Assembly (NCBI GenBank): GCA_034336665.1
Contig: CM067570.1
Location: 12,050,002-12,114,001 of the forward strand
DNA length: 64,000 nucleotides
Direction: 5' to 3'
Origin: Luscinia megarhynchos
Lineage: Eukaryota; Chordata; Aves; Passeriformes; Turdidae
Position 1 is the stretch's first letter. The number at the start of each line of letters is the position of its first letter. The position numbers were made by a program, and so were the translations under genes. Positions 52,301-59,330 of the stretch are shown here, piece by piece. The notes below the pieces were generated by a model. It ran no database searches and had not been told where the DNA came from. It saw only the letters and a program-made list of their open reading frames with translations.

Positions 52301-55086
52301 TTCATTTGGTGAGCAGAGCATTTTAGAGAAAGGGTTTGTATTCCTCAAACATATGCACAGGTTAATTCCAACTGATTCTTCTGCCTGGAACCAATGCAGC
52401 CCCACTCTAGCTGCAATCCATGGGGATTATCTGGTTTGATTTGTTATGCTCTCTACAAGGTAAGGCTTAGCACAAAGGTGCCTTTTTTGCAGATCAATGG
52501 AAAGGGCTGGTTGAAATGTGAACTTAGAACATCACTAATTATCAAGAGACACTGTCTGTGATCAGCACTTTGCTGTTGGAGAAGAAACAGCACTTGAGTA
52601 CATTTTTATTAACACACCACTGCATCCTCCAGATGATTAAGTTTTATAATCATTAGCATACACAATACCTATAGCAATCACCAGGAGAAAAAAAAAGGTG
52701 CTCATTTATTTGATGTTATCTTTGTTCTTCCTATTTTGAAAACAATTCCATAAATATTTATGGCTAAGTATAGAGTCAGCCACAATAAATTAAAACAAAG
52801 CTGTAAAACCTGAGAACCTGTATAGCATGTAGGTTACATTTGCTATGAATGAATACTTTATTACTCCCTATTTGTGAAAAAACAGATTGAGGCTAAGACA
52901 TGAGACCAAGATGTTCAGCACCAATGAACTTTTTATTCCCTAGACTCAGTTTGCAGCAAAGCATGATCCATGCAACTAAAATATTTAGTACACTAGGGAG
53001 GTGGTAAGAACATATTACATAACTTTTTCTTGGGAGAGACAGAACAGACATTTGAGGATTTATAGCTGGTGATTCTTCTTTTCTGAGAGGCACTAGCATC
53101 CTCTAAAAACATGCAGCTTTTGAACATCTAGATCAAAAAGAAGCACATCTCCCACCTACTGCCCAACAATTATTCCTTATTTTTCCCCAATTCTTACTTT
53201 CTTGATAAGAAAAAACCACGAGACAGATACTTTAATGAAGAATTCATGCACCTGAAAGCAAAGATGACAGCATTTACAATTTCTTATGCACTTCTAATGC
53301 TTTATATCCAACTACATTTTGCACATATTGCTTTTTGGCAGGCAGCATAGACGGGAAAACTGTTAGCAAGGATGAGAAGTAATACAGAAAAGGGGAAAGG
53401 ATATAGAAAAAATTATCCCAGAAGGGAAAGGAGGCTTGATGTTAACGAACTAGTCTTTAAAAATCTGTCCCTCAGCTTCATCATCCAAAATTCCCACACT
53501 TGACTACTCGGAAGCCTGGAAAAATTAACTATTTTTTGAATGAACTACAAAAATGCCTCAAGAGAATATCCTAAACCCTTCTATCTTGACTGACACATCT
53601 AAAACAAATAACCACTAGATCTGTCTCTGAACCTTAAGCCTCTGGATGTTGGATCCTTGCAAGTTTTTGCCAGATAACAGATTTCACTTCTGATCAGCAG
53701 CTGCAGGCTCTAACCACTGATTACAGAACAGAAAAATGCAATCCCTCTCACAAATCTTCCCTGAAACATTCAAATATATCAATATCCTTGCTGAACACTG
53801 GGTATCAGAATTCAATATAAGTACTGAGCATTAGAACTTTTTCAAATGGTCTGAATTAGATTTGTCCACATAGATTTGACGATAGCTTCACTTTCTCCCT
53901 CACTTCCCACCTGAAGTCCCACAGCCTTATTTGATACTCCTACACTCCATTTGCTGAAGTTCAATTTCCTCTTGAAAAATTTTAATTATTACACCACATA
54001 TGTTAACTTTCACTATCCCATTATTCAACCTTTCTCCATACAAGTCATCAATTCTACAGCTTTTAAAGTAAAAGCAGAGTTCTACTACCACAGGAAAAGC
54101 TACAGCTTCTTTCCTGTTGAGTTCTGGTTCCTCTTACATATGACTTTAAATGTTTTAATGTTTTCTTGTGAGGTCCTTTCCTATTTTTCATGTTTTGTTT
54201 TTCTTTCTTCAGGAAGCTGAAAGAAAGGGTTGCACTTGTGTAATATATATACACAACACCATTAACATTTTCATTAGAAAATGGGATGAATAACCTATTT
54301 TTAATTTCAGGTGCATGCATAAAAGTTGTTGACGTTTTTCCATTAACTGTTTTCAGTATTTAGCAACCAGCTTTCCATTTTCCTTCCTGTCATTCTCATT
54401 AGTGAGGTAGAAAATGGTGAGCTTAAGTGAGGGAAATCAGAACAAGAATATTACCTGAGAAAAGCAAAGAGTGGGGAGCTACTCTGAGATGGCAGCTGTG
54501 ACCAAGTATAACCATACAGGTGATTGAACACAGTCAGCCACACAACTATGGGAATAGCTCCCTCTCCAACTTTACTTGTGCTCAAAATACAAAAATCAGC
54601 ATGCAGCAGAACAAAAGCTTCATTCAACTCAACAGCAAAACTGTCCTCCATTTGCACTGGACAACTTTAATCCATGAAGAGAATTACTAGAAATAAATTA
54701 TGCTTTGTACGTTGGATTTTGAAATGAAAACGTGTTAGTACTACAGAGGATGCCAGAGTGACTAAGTTCCCAGTTACACTGTGCACGTGTACAAGCATGC
54801 CTGCCTGAACACAACTTCCCCTTTTACTCTCTACTTAACACTGTTTGAAATTCAAACTCCAGCCATACAAAAGCAGCACAGGAAAGCAGGCTCAGGATAT
54901 TGATCTGCAATAAGCTAGATATTGATTTGCAATAAGACCATTACTCACATTAACTCTGAAAGCTTGTACAGTGTTATCCAGGAGAAGAACGTTGCAGACC
55001 ACCTCCGTATGCTGCCTGTCTCGTGCCAGCTCAGATGCTCGTACATTGTAGGTTCTGCCAGCAGGCAATCGGAAACGTGCGGTCAT
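1225..55086 (-). CDS. PTPN4: PTPN4, FERM-PDZ protein tyrosine phosphatase (partial: residues 1-763; 22 exons)
   Basis: Non-receptor tyrosine phosphatase (PTP-MEG1) of the cell cortex. The family removes phosphate from phosphotyrosine; its FERM domain targets membrane and cytoskeleton, and its PDZ domain binds C-terminal PDZ ligands such as glutamate receptor GluN2A and GluD2 tails and MAPK12. Seen here: the join 55086-54949, 48522-48415, 45723-45681, 45584-45506, 41847-41803, 41556-41504, 39452-39332, 38255-38168, 37250-37162, 31961-31898, 25650-25478, 22022-21954, 15313-15179, 13970-13812, 9384-9225, 6483-6400, 6314-6258, 4964-4808, 3325-3159, 2335-2245, 2160-2099, 1371-1225. It totals 2289 nt, exactly 763 codons, with no internal stop. 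Domains are FERM about 29-312, FERM-adjacent region and linker about 313-515, PDZ about 517-606, and PTP from about 655. The identification rests on near-identity to remembered human PTPN4; the paralogue PTPN3 would differ far more. The catalytic exons (WPD loop, HCSAGIGRTG) are outside the window, so the model is incomplete at its 3' end, not broken. Confidence 0.97.
1372..2098 (-). other. PTPN4 intron C21-C22
   Basis: 727 bp, AT-rich. GTGAGT donor at 2098 and CTTAG acceptor at 1372. No repeat, exon or RNA gene recognised. Confidence 0.9.
2099..2160 (-). CDS. PTPN4: PTPN4 exon C21: residues 694-714 (PTP domain)
   Basis: A 62 nt exon encoding [20 protein letters not shown] and N. Y-D-x-T-R-V-x-L and DYINANYI (706-713) are conserved classical PTP motifs 1 and 2. 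It has Ser703 where remembered human PTPN4 has Gly. Only 84 bp separate it from C20. The acceptor is TTTTTCAG and the donor GTGAGT. Confidence 0.97.
2245..2335 (-). CDS. PTPN4: PTPN4 exon C20: residues 664-693 plus one base (PTP domain)
   Basis: A 91 nt exon encoding [20 protein letters not shown] and [14 protein letters not shown] (685-688) is the phosphotyrosine recognition loop; Y688 corresponds to Tyr46 of PTP1B and sets pocket depth for phosphotyrosine. The acceptor is CTTTTAG and the donor GTAAGT. Confidence 0.97.
2336..3158 (-). other. PTPN4 intron C19-C20
   Basis: 823 bp with GTAAGT donor and TTTTAG acceptor. AT-rich single-copy sequence; nothing else recognised. Confidence 0.9.
3159..3325 (-). 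CDS. PTPN4: PTPN4 exon C19: residues 608-663 (PDZ-PTP linker, PTP N-terminus)
   Basis: A 167 nt exon encoding [40 protein letters not shown] and [16 protein letters not shown]. It joins PDZ to PTP; the S-M-I-Q-L-A-E-G-L helix begins the phosphatase N-terminal extension. The acceptor is GTTCTAG and the donor GTAAGT after a full Asp codon. Confidence 0.98.
3326..4807 (-). other. PTPN4 intron C18-C19
   Basis: 1482 bp. It holds a short T-rich run near 4447 and a chance + strand open frame (3752-4021) without recognisable similarity. Nothing else identified. Confidence 0.9.
4808..4964 (-). CDS. PTPN4: PTPN4 exon C18: residues 556-607 plus one base (PDZ, C-terminal half)
   Basis: A 157 nt exon encoding [40 protein letters not shown] and [12 protein letters not shown]. 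The [15 protein letters not shown] block is the most diagnostic PDZ signature. H580 at the start of helix alpha-2 is the residue that selects class I (S/T-x-hydrophobic) ligands, by PDZ family rule. Human differs at only a couple of positions. The acceptor is GTTGCAG and the donor GTGAGT. Confidence 0.98.
4965..6257 (-). other. PTPN4 intron C17-C18
   Basis: 1293 bp. Short open frames on both strands around 5086-5367 overlap each other and resemble no family. No repeat recognised. Confidence 0.9.
6258..6314 (-). CDS. PTPN4: PTPN4 exon C17: residues 537-555 (PDZ, beta-2/beta-3)
   Basis: A 57 nt exon encoding [19 protein letters not shown], phase 0 on both sides. M-P-V-I-V-S-R-V is PDZ strand beta-3 and A-P-G-T-P starts the short helix. 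Skipping it would cut 19 residues from the PDZ core without a frameshift. The acceptor is TTTAAAG and the donor GTAAGT. Confidence 0.96.
6400..6483 (-). CDS. PTPN4: PTPN4 exon C16: residues 509-536 (PDZ, beta-1/beta-2)
   Basis: An 84 nt exon, phase 0 at both ends. It encodes [20 protein letters not shown] and GRFGFNVK. The G-R-F-G-F-N-V segment (529-535) is the carboxylate-binding loop and ligand-binding strand of the PDZ domain. The acceptor is TGTTAG. The donor is the weak GTAACA, facing an intron of only 85 bp. Confidence 0.97.
6484..9224 (-). other. PTPN4 intron C15-C16
   Basis: 2741 bp of AT-rich sequence. The open frames at 7786-8094 (+) and 7716-7919 (-) lie over each other and look random. 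No repeat or RNA gene recognised. Confidence 0.9.
9225..9384 (-). CDS. PTPN4: PTPN4 exon C15: residues 455-508 (proline-rich linker)
   Basis: A 160 nt exon encoding [20 protein letters not shown], then [20 protein letters not shown] and [21 protein letters not shown] (residues 465-471) is a class II SH3-type proline motif just before the PDZ domain. The human PTPN4 linker here is reported to bind and modulate PDZ-catalytic communication. The acceptor is GTTTAG and the donor GTAAGT, phase 0. Confidence 0.97.
9385..13811 (-). other. PTPN4 intron C14-C15
   Basis: 4427 bp with GTAAGT donor and GTTTAG acceptor. It contains a G8A11 purine tract (13307-13325). The rest is AT-rich and unassigned; a slightly GC-richer stretch near 10130-10340 holds no recognisable gene. 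Confidence 0.88.
13307..13325 (+). repeat. Polypurine tract G8A11
   Basis: Eight G followed directly by eleven A on the + strand, so the PTPN4 pre-mRNA carries T11C8, a strong pyrimidine tract. No AG acceptor with a plausible exon follows it. Confidence 0.9.
13812..13970 (-). CDS. PTPN4: PTPN4 exon C14: residues 402-454 plus two bases (linker)
   Basis: A 159 nt exon (53 codons, phase 2 to phase 2) encoding [40 protein letters not shown] and [13 protein letters not shown]. It is Ser/Thr/Pro-rich and lies between the FERM-adjacent region and the PDZ domain. No fold is expected; RPSS, TSPS and RSPSS are plausible kinase sites (inference). The acceptor is CTCTTAG and the donor GTAAGT. Confidence 0.97.
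13971..15178 (-). other. PTPN4 intron C13-C14
   Basis: 1208 bp, AT-rich. GTGAGT donor at 15178 and CTCTTAG acceptor. Nothing further recognised. Confidence 0.9.
15179..15313 (-). CDS. PTPN4: PTPN4 exon C13: residues 357-401 plus two bases (linker)
   Basis: A 135 nt exon, phase 2 to phase 2. It encodes [40 protein letters not shown] and PGTPN. The remembered human protein runs ARK-L-M-D-W-E here, so SGM (residues 369-371) is a three-residue insertion. The region is Ser/Pro-rich and probably disordered, with several SP and SxP sites. The true donor is GTGAGTAGC; a near copy, GTGAGTAGG, lies 80 nt upstream inside the exon. Confidence 0.96.
15687..15707 (+). repeat. A21 homopolymer
   Basis: An uninterrupted run of 21 A. 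No processed pseudogene or LINE body was recognised upstream of it, so it is listed only as a simple repeat. Confidence 0.9.
19994..20029 (+). repeat. (TAA)n microsatellite
   Basis: About twelve TAA units with one AAAA interruption, then (CAA)2. Intronic and likely length-polymorphic. Confidence 0.92.
20929..20966 (+). repeat. 19 bp imperfect tandem duplication
   Basis: Two adjacent copies of (C/T)TCATAGCTGTCATTT separated by a few bases. A minor local duplication inside intron C12-C13. Confidence 0.8.
21954..22022 (-). CDS. PTPN4: PTPN4 exon C12: residues 334-356 plus two bases (FERM-adjacent region)
   Basis: A 69 nt exon encoding [20 protein letters not shown] and VFA. It starts and ends in phase 2, so its loss would be in frame (23 residues). 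GRTEVQ fits the FERM-adjacent fold, a region often phosphorylated in FERM proteins. The acceptor is CTTCCAG and the donor GTAAGT. Confidence 0.96.
22840..23410 (+). mobile_element. CR1 LINE fragment (end of ORF2 and 3' UTR), sense on +
   Basis: Recognisable CR1 consensus stretches in order: GATGAGGAAAAGCTGAGGGAGCTGGGACTGTT, AGACAGGACAAGAGGCAATTGGCACAAA, GAGACATTCAAAATCTGGCTGGATA, and the degenerate CTTGGACTCGACAG end. The order is collinear with CR1. It is antisense to PTPN4, has many small changes, and its reading frame is broken by stops. Confidence 0.88.
23895..24310 (-). mobile_element. Old CR1 LINE fragment, sense on -
   Basis: The + strand shows the complement of CR1: CCATGACTTTGTCTAGCTGA, TTTTGAAAGCC, CAACTTGTTCCAGCAATGC, GACATCACCCCTGAAG, and TCTTCACCAGATTAAACAAGC followed by CCTCAACCTCCCATTT. 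It is more diverged than its neighbour at 22840 and lies in inverted orientation to it, about 485 bp away. Confidence 0.75.
25478..25650 (-). CDS. PTPN4: PTPN4 exon C11: residues 277-333 plus two bases (end of FERM, start of FERM-adjacent region)
   Basis: At 173 nt, this is the longest coding exon of the window. It encodes [20 protein letters not shown], the C-terminal F3 helix [14 protein letters not shown] (the classic FERM ending), then [20 protein letters not shown] at the start of the FERM-adjacent region. The acceptor is TTTTTAG and the donor GTAAGT. Confidence 0.98.
25651..31897 (-). other. PTPN4 intron C10-C11
   Basis: 6247 bp. It contains one CR1 3' fragment at about 30962-31160. 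The remaining AT-rich sequence shows no exon, RNA gene or other repeat I can name. Confidence 0.9.
30962..31160 (-). mobile_element. CR1 LINE 3' end fragment
   Basis: The + strand reads ATCATAGAATCACAGAAC, then GGTTGGAAGAGACCTTAAAGATC, CCTGCCATGGGCAGAGACACC, CACCAGACCAGGTTG, CCTGGCCTTGAACACTT, and CTCACCACCCTCACAGTAAA. This is the complement of the CR1 3' end, including its terminal octamer-like repeats. It is about 200 bp, 5'-truncated, and sits in the sense orientation of PTPN4. It is the best preserved CR1 copy here. Confidence 0.93.
31898..31961 (-). CDS. PTPN4: PTPN4 exon C10: residues 255-276 (FERM F3)
   Basis: A 64 nt exon encoding [20 protein letters not shown] and EL, central strands of FERM lobe F3 (W-x-K-I-x-K-I-S-F-K-x-K-x-F-F-I). 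The acceptor is CATTTAG and the donor GTGAGT after a complete Leu codon. It is isolated between introns of 5.2 and 6.2 kb, so it is easily missed without splice reasoning. Confidence 0.96.
33012..33029 (+). repeat. Short (TAA)n microsatellite
   Basis: About six TAA units followed by (AGC)3. Simple sequence inside intron C9-C10. Confidence 0.88.
34060..34905 (+). mobile_element. CR1-like internal (5' side) fragment, sense on +
   Basis: This block is GC-richer than its surroundings. It includes AACCTGCAGTGGATGCAAAAGGCAACAAAGC, TTCCAGAGATACATCAACCAC, a GCTGATGTACTCCATGATCTTCGCC segment, GGATTCCCAGGTCTCTG and AGGAAGATCAAGTTAGGACACA. These are collinear with the CR1 5' region, upstream of the reverse transcriptase, as I remember it. 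The first 300 bases are less certain. It is antisense to PTPN4, disrupted, and has no 3' CR1 end attached. Confidence 0.6.
35397..35413 (+). repeat. T17 homopolymer
   Basis: A run of 17 T within intron C9-C10; no element body recognised beside it. Confidence 0.9.
37162..37250 (-). CDS. PTPN4: PTPN4 exon C9: residues 226-254 plus two bases (FERM F3)
   Basis: An 89 nt exon encoding [20 protein letters not shown] and NRVRINTFQ, plus two bases of a Trp codon. It is the beginning of the PH-like F3 lobe (the I-x-I-G-V-x-x-x-G-I-x-I-F strand pair). The acceptor is TTTAAAG and the donor GTAAGA. Confidence 0.97.
37251..38167 (-). other. PTPN4 intron C8-C9
   Basis: 917 bp, AT-rich, GTAAGT donor. Overlapping open frames on both strands (37558-37891) resemble nothing known. 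Confidence 0.9.
38168..38255 (-). CDS. PTPN4: PTPN4 exon C8: residues 196-225 (FERM F2/F3)
   Basis: An 88 nt exon encoding [20 protein letters not shown] and then [10 protein letters not shown]. The A-E-x-x-F-N-Y-L-x-x-A-R-T-L-E-x-Y-G-V run closes FERM lobe F2. The donor GTAAGT follows AGG exactly, leaving phase 0. Human has Phe where this sequence has Leu before HYAR. Confidence 0.97.
38256..39331 (-). other. PTPN4 intron C7-C8
   Basis: 1076 bp. It has a C/A-rich patch near 39195-39235 (CCAACC, CCCACCC units). No gene or transposon recognised. Confidence 0.9.
39332..39452 (-). CDS. PTPN4: PTPN4 exon C7: residues 156-195 plus two bases (FERM F2)
   Basis: This 121 nt exon encodes [20 protein letters not shown] through [18 protein letters not shown] and the [11 protein letters not shown] segment match the F2 lobe of human PTPN4, with a few conservative differences. 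The acceptor is ATTTTAG and the donor GTAAGG. Confidence 0.97.
39453..41503 (-). other. PTPN4 intron C6-C7
   Basis: 2051 bp. It contains an A15 run at 40131-40145 and a purine-rich AGGAA stretch near 40290-40340. Nothing else recognised. Confidence 0.9.
41504..41556 (-). CDS. PTPN4: PTPN4 exon C6: residues 138-155 plus one base (FERM F2)
   Basis: A 53 nt exon encoding [18 protein letters not shown], the RLPCP turn and [10 protein letters not shown] helix diagnostic of FERM F2 lobes. The donor is GTAAGT. It lies 246 bp downstream of C5 in gene order. Confidence 0.96.
41803..41847 (-). CDS. PTPN4: PTPN4 exon C5: residues 123-137 plus two bases (FERM F2)
   Basis: A 45 nt exon encoding [15 protein letters not shown], the first helix of FERM lobe F2 (the YxxFLQIKxDIxxGRLPC signature continues into C6). 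The acceptor is AATAAG and the donor GTAAGA. Entry and exit phases are both 2, so the exon is in-frame skippable. Confidence 0.96.
41848..45505 (-). other. PTPN4 intron C4-C5
   Basis: 3658 bp with GTAGGT donor and AATAAG acceptor. Mostly AT-rich; 43915-44180 is less AT-biased. No exon or repeat identified. Confidence 0.9.
45506..45584 (-). CDS. PTPN4: PTPN4 exon C4: residues 97-122 plus two bases (FERM F1/F2)
   Basis: This 79 nt exon encodes [20 protein letters not shown] and then LQEEYT plus two bases of Arg. The FRVKFF strand, with its Asp-Pro-Asn-Lys turn, is the usual F1 to F2 boundary in FERM proteins. The donor is GTAGGT. A perfect GTAAGT lies inside the exon at 45543-45538; using it would lose 38 nt and shift the frame. 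Confidence 0.96.
45681..45723 (-). CDS. PTPN4: PTPN4 exon C3: residues 83-96 plus one base (FERM F1)
   Basis: A 43 nt micro-exon encoding [14 protein letters not shown] plus the first base of an Arg codon. The acceptor is TTTTTCCAG and the donor GTGAGT. The WLDP motif is the conserved end of FERM lobe F1 (W-L-D-x-x-K-x-I-x-x-Q). It is separated from C4 by only 96 bp. Confidence 0.95.
45724..48414 (-). other. PTPN4 intron C2-C3
   Basis: 2691 bp. The + strand frames at 45708-45971 and 46313-46591 begin in or near C3 antisense and have no recognisable product. No repeat recognised. Confidence 0.9.
48415..48522 (-). CDS. PTPN4: PTPN4 exon C2: residues 47-82 (FERM F1 lobe)
   Basis: This 108 nt exon has phase 0 at both ends. 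The acceptor is TCTGCAG and the donor GTAAGT. It encodes 36 residues from [10 protein letters not shown] to ADESTDNP, including the [13 protein letters not shown] segment typical of the ubiquitin-like F1 lobe of band 4.1-type FERM domains. Skipping it would keep the frame but remove much of lobe F1. Confidence 0.97.
48523..54948 (-). other. PTPN4 intron C1-C2
   Basis: 6426 bp with GTGAGT donor and TGCAG acceptor. It includes an ORF-rich patch at 51335-51665 and an imperfect tandem duplication abutting the C1 donor. The rest is unassigned AT-rich sequence. Confidence 0.9.
54896..54936 (+). repeat. Imperfect tandem duplication next to the C1 splice donor
   Basis: Two copies of GATATTGAT(C/T)TGCAATAAG, starting at 54896 and 54918 (22 bp period, one mismatch). 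The nearer copy ends 12 bp from the donor of exon C1, within the first 55 bases of the intron. Confidence 0.88.
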
Positions 55087-55103
55087 TACTGTCCACACAG
55101 GGT
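54949..55103 (-). CDS. PTPN4: PTPN4 exon C1: 17 nt of 5' UTR and residues 1-46
   Basis: The acceptor is a pyrimidine-rich tract ending in CAG just before 55103. The start ATG is 55086-55084, with G at -3 and A at +4. It opens the protein with [14 protein letters not shown] and ends with QAFRVN at a GTGAGT donor, phase 0. This start is chosen because human PTPN4 begins at the same residue (MTSRFRLPAG). The upstream 17 nt stay open but belong to the UTR. The exon encodes the unstructured N-terminus and the first strands of FERM lobe F1. A 5' exon must exist further upstream, since C1 begins at a splice acceptor. Confidence 0.96.
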
Positions 55104-55659
55104 CTGCAGGCAAAACAAACAGAAAATTTAAAAAGAGCCAAAAAATGCAAATGCAAGAATGTCTCACTTCAAAGAAAGGTGAAAACACAGTGAGTGCATT
55201 ATTTAAAAACTTCATTACAGACAGAAGTAAAATGAATACTAAATTCACAGTAGCCAATAACAAAGCAATGCCTTACAAGTTACAACACAACCTTATGCCA
55301 AAATACTCAGTCCTTTACTTTTCTGCCCATTGTCCACACCCTCCCTATTTTAAGGTTGTTTTGTGGGTTTGCCGTTTCTTCATTGGGCTTTTTGGTTTGT
55401 TTTTAAAGACTCACAACATTTTCAATTCAAAAAGCATTGTAATTTCTGGGCATCATGGCTACCAGCATCCTGGTATTAGATGCAATAGAGTAACTAATTT
55501 CAGTGCAAAACAGCAAAAGATGCTTACATAAAAAGTTTTATAGAGAAAAAGAAAACAGCAAGCACACAAGACACTGATACATTATTCTACAAGGCCTATG
55601 CATTCACTGTAAAATCATAAACATGAGAATGCATAGTGGTAACAAAGACATTAGCATTG

Positions 55660-55691
55660 TTTTTTTCCCCGTTTTTTTTTTTTTTCTTTTT
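55660..55691 (+). repeat. T-rich interrupted homopolymer
   Basis: T-runs separated by CCCCG and C. Simple sequence in presumed intron 1; on the PTPN4 strand it is an A-rich tract. Confidence 0.85.
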
Positions 55692-58600
55692 ACATTACAA
55701 CATGAACAATTTAATGCTTGTCAAACTACTGAATCTTCTGTCTATGTCAATTTTAGATTTACCCATTTAGTTTGGGAGCACAAACAATTCTCATCCTCTC
55801 AGCAAGCAACCATGACGATTACAGGTCTATGCTCTGTGCTGAGAGCTGATAAATAAAATGCAAGAATTTACTTTCACTTTTCAAAACCAAGATTCTGATG
55901 ATTATCATCCAGCCCCAGTCCAGCAAAATCCTTATGTCCCCACCTGAAGCTATCAGCTCTATCCAATGACACCAGCTACTTTCTCAAGTGCCTCACAGGA
56001 TCAGGGCCTGTGATTCACTTAATTATACACTCGGCAAACTATTTCTACATCCTTTGACAAGAACATAAGCAAACAAAGTTTCATAACTTAAGTAGAGACT
56101 ATATTGAGACATAAAATTAAAATACCCTAGGGATTATCAAAAGAACAGAGGTATATTCAAAACTGAATATAAAATTATTATTTCCTTGTCTTGCATAAGA
56201 TTATGAAGCCTTCAAACACATCTAATCATAAGCTTCACATTTGAGGAGGGGGACAGGAGCATATGATGATTAAATAAGAAAAAAAAAAAAGAAGGATAAT
56301 TCAGCAGAGCAGAGCAAACATTCCAGCAGTGATTAGAGAGCTTGCATGGATCATAAGAGGTATCTGTTCTCCAATATACACAAACGAAGAGGGAGAATGA
56401 AAGATTAATCCCCCCAAAATAGTTGGTAGCTTAGATACATAGGTTGTCATGGAGTAGAAGGCCAAGAACCAAGCTGGGACTGTGTAGTTCAATCACTCTC
56501 CTGAGCAACTGCTCTAAAACCTCCTGAGGTATTTTGCTTCTCTAGATCACATCTTCAGCTCTTTAAGTATGACCACACACCTGAGACAAAGAAATCTGCT
56601 TGATTATCATCCATCCTTGCAAAATACTTGTTTTGACTTACTCAGCACTTTCAGATTAACAAGTACTTGCTTCCTCACCAAACATCTTTTTTATTTTGGT
56701 TACTCAGTCACTGGCTTCAGAACTGAAATAGTGTATTCATGTAGAACTACAGCAAGTTTATTTTTGTTTTGCTAAACCAACATGACAAACTGAATGATAC
56801 AGACACCAGATAAAAGCCACCAGCTGCTAAATTTATGACTAGGTCTTAATGACAAATTTATGAAAAATTCTGTCACAAACATCAAAACTCTCAGGTAAAG
56901 CCTAAAAACAAAGTCCATCTGACAAGTCCTCATGGAGAGGCTGCTTCTGCTATACCTTCTACAGATCTCAAAAATAAAAAGTGGGAGAAAACCTTTAAAC
57001 ACTGAAGAGTGACCTGAGCTAGCCATGTAACGCTGCACAGTGTTTTGCCACATAGACACAACCCAAAAGCCTTACTAGTCATAATGGCATAATGGTTGGC
57101 ATTACCAGTGCAGCTACACAACTGGTACCTACAGCCAAAATTTTAGGATGGTACTTGCTGATGAGCTGAAACTAAAAAGGTTTCAGAAAAGCACACAATT
57201 TGATTGAAACCAGCAAAAGAAATCATGGAAGTATGAAGGGAATATGTTAAAACACCTTCACTATCACGTGCTCTTTCAAAAATACTCCTCATTCTAAGAT
57301 GTGCCAGGGTTATTTACACGGAGCTGCTTTGTGGCCAATCATGTGCACAAAACCCATATTTAAACCTCTATCAGCACATGTACACTTAACAAAAAGGACG
57401 CAGTTGTTAAGCACAGATAGACCCTGCAATTACTGGTTTTACTGACACACTTGTTTTACAACATAATTGGCCCCAAACTGAGCCCATATCATCTTTGCTA
57501 CCTCTTTCTTTCAGAAATACATGCACCAAGAACACAGATAGTATTATGTCTCCCAAACACATATTGCCATTCTTGCTATATATTTTGAAAACTAATAGTG
57601 AAATGGCTACTGTTTACAAGGTTACAAATTACAGCTGATTTCCTAACAAATATTGATATATAAACTAAGAAAATCTGATAGAAATTCAGCTACATTTATT
57701 GCATACTTCTGCAATAAAAATATTATAGCTAATGTTAGTATGGAACAGAGGACTGCTTTAAGCTCCAAAGTAAAATCTGCATACCCAAAAGAAGTAGGAG
57801 TAAAAACAAAAGTTGAGACTTAAATCAAAAAACCAGTTTGAGAACAACTGGCTTAAACAGCAGGTTAACTTAAGCAAGGTATACTGTGTGTGCATATCCA
57901 CATCATTGGCACTGCCATGGCCACTTAATGCTAAAATATTTTTATACATTCAAGTGGATTATTTAAACTGGATTTTATCTTTGCATATGATGATGGCTTT
58001 CTGCTTATAATTTTTTAGTGCCTTCTGCTAAGCATGCAATACTTAGGTATGTGAATTAACAATCTAAAGAACATGTTGCTACAGCAGCTGGAGAAGGACA
58101 GACCTCGTGCAAACTAACTCCACTTACATCTCAGGTCTGTGGAGGGAGTAAGTTCTACATTTCCTGCCTGAGCTCAGGTTTCAAGTGGTGAAGCAATTCC
58201 AGGGAGTGTTCCCTATCAAAGGGCAGAACATTCCTGCAATACTGGCTTGGTTAGGACACTGAAGAGCATACAGAAGCTTCACAAGTGAATTTTTGGCATC
58301 CTTTATTCTTTTATGTAAACGTATACAGTATAACAACAATTTGCTTGGGCTTACAATAAACTAACTGATTTTAAGCAGCTTAATAAATAAGCAGTTGGTT
58401 AAGCAGGTAATTAACTGAAATTTAATTTATCCAAGAGTGAAGCCAATTTGCTGACTTGATGTGAACTTTCTTTTAAAGAACTCTTGATGTAATGTGCAGA
58501 AAAACAACCACCTTAACACATTACTGTATGCACATGTGCATGCAAGGACATGAGAAATTTCATTTTTCATGGCTCATCTAAAGCAGCTAAAGAAGCTCAT

Positions 58601-58833
58601 GCATTGCCAGATTTCCATTTGTTTAGGAGCTCATATTTTAGCAACCCAGAAGGCACAGATTTGCACCGTGGCCCACCTGCTCATTTGGGTCCAACACAGT
58701 ACATGAATTTCCTACAAGAAGTAGGAAAGTAGGTCAGACTCACGTGCTTATAACATGATGCAGCTTGAATAGATTAAGTAAAATGCAGACCCCACTGTTA
58801 CTAAAATTATCCAGACAACTTAACTATATATGC

Positions 58834-58861
58834 AAAAAAAACAAAAAAAAAAAAAAAAAAA
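58834..58861 (+). repeat. A8-C-A19 tract
   Basis: An almost pure A run of 28 bases, followed by CCCAACAAC and more A-rich sequence. No retroposon body recognised upstream. Confidence 0.9.
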
Positions 58862-59269
58862 CCCAACAACAAAAAACCCAAAAACTTTTTAAAATTACGA
58901 AGATATTTTTGAAGTTTTGAACAGAATAATACAACATATTGCAATTCAGACAAATACTGAGATACACCTAGAGCCCATCTTCATATAGGTTTATTGAAAA
59001 CACATTAGTGACACTACATTAAATGTTCTAATCCAAACTAGTTTGAAAATGCTAAACATTAGGTGGTTGTGCATTTTTCTGAGAGAATTCCACATTAAGT
59101 CCAAAGAAAAGGTTCAAATTTTTTATCTTTCAAAAAATTTGTTTTGAAAGTTTTCAGCAATTCTGATGCAGTACATAGCCTCAGGACATTGCTTGTAAAT
59201 AAAAGCAGAGCAGAAATGCATTTTCATTTAAGTGAATCAACCCATGCACTACAATCCTGAAATTGTTCT

Positions 59270-59330
59270 AACAAGAGTTGGACTCTGATCCTTGTGGGTC
59301 CTTCCCAGCTCAGAAGGATTCTGTGATTCC
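59270..59330 (+). mobile_element. CR1 LINE 3' tail fragment
   Basis: A short + strand match to the CR1 terminus: GAGTTGGACTCTGATCCTTG, then GGGTCCTTCCCAGCTCAG and GATTCTGTGATTCC. Only about 60 bp; the preceding sequence does not resemble CR1, so it is an extremely truncated or eroded copy. Confidence 0.75.

Noticed and set aside
54892..55263. PTPN4 starting at the upstream ATG at 55263 (extra 59 residues)
   Set aside because: The upstream part reads through the splice acceptor into intron (hydrophobic, AT-rich codons); the acceptor before 55103 and the human start residue fix the start at 55086.
55145..55531. 128-codon + strand frame
   Set aside because: It begins just upstream of C1 on the opposite strand, has no domain and no repeat-free similarity I can name, and shows intronic composition.
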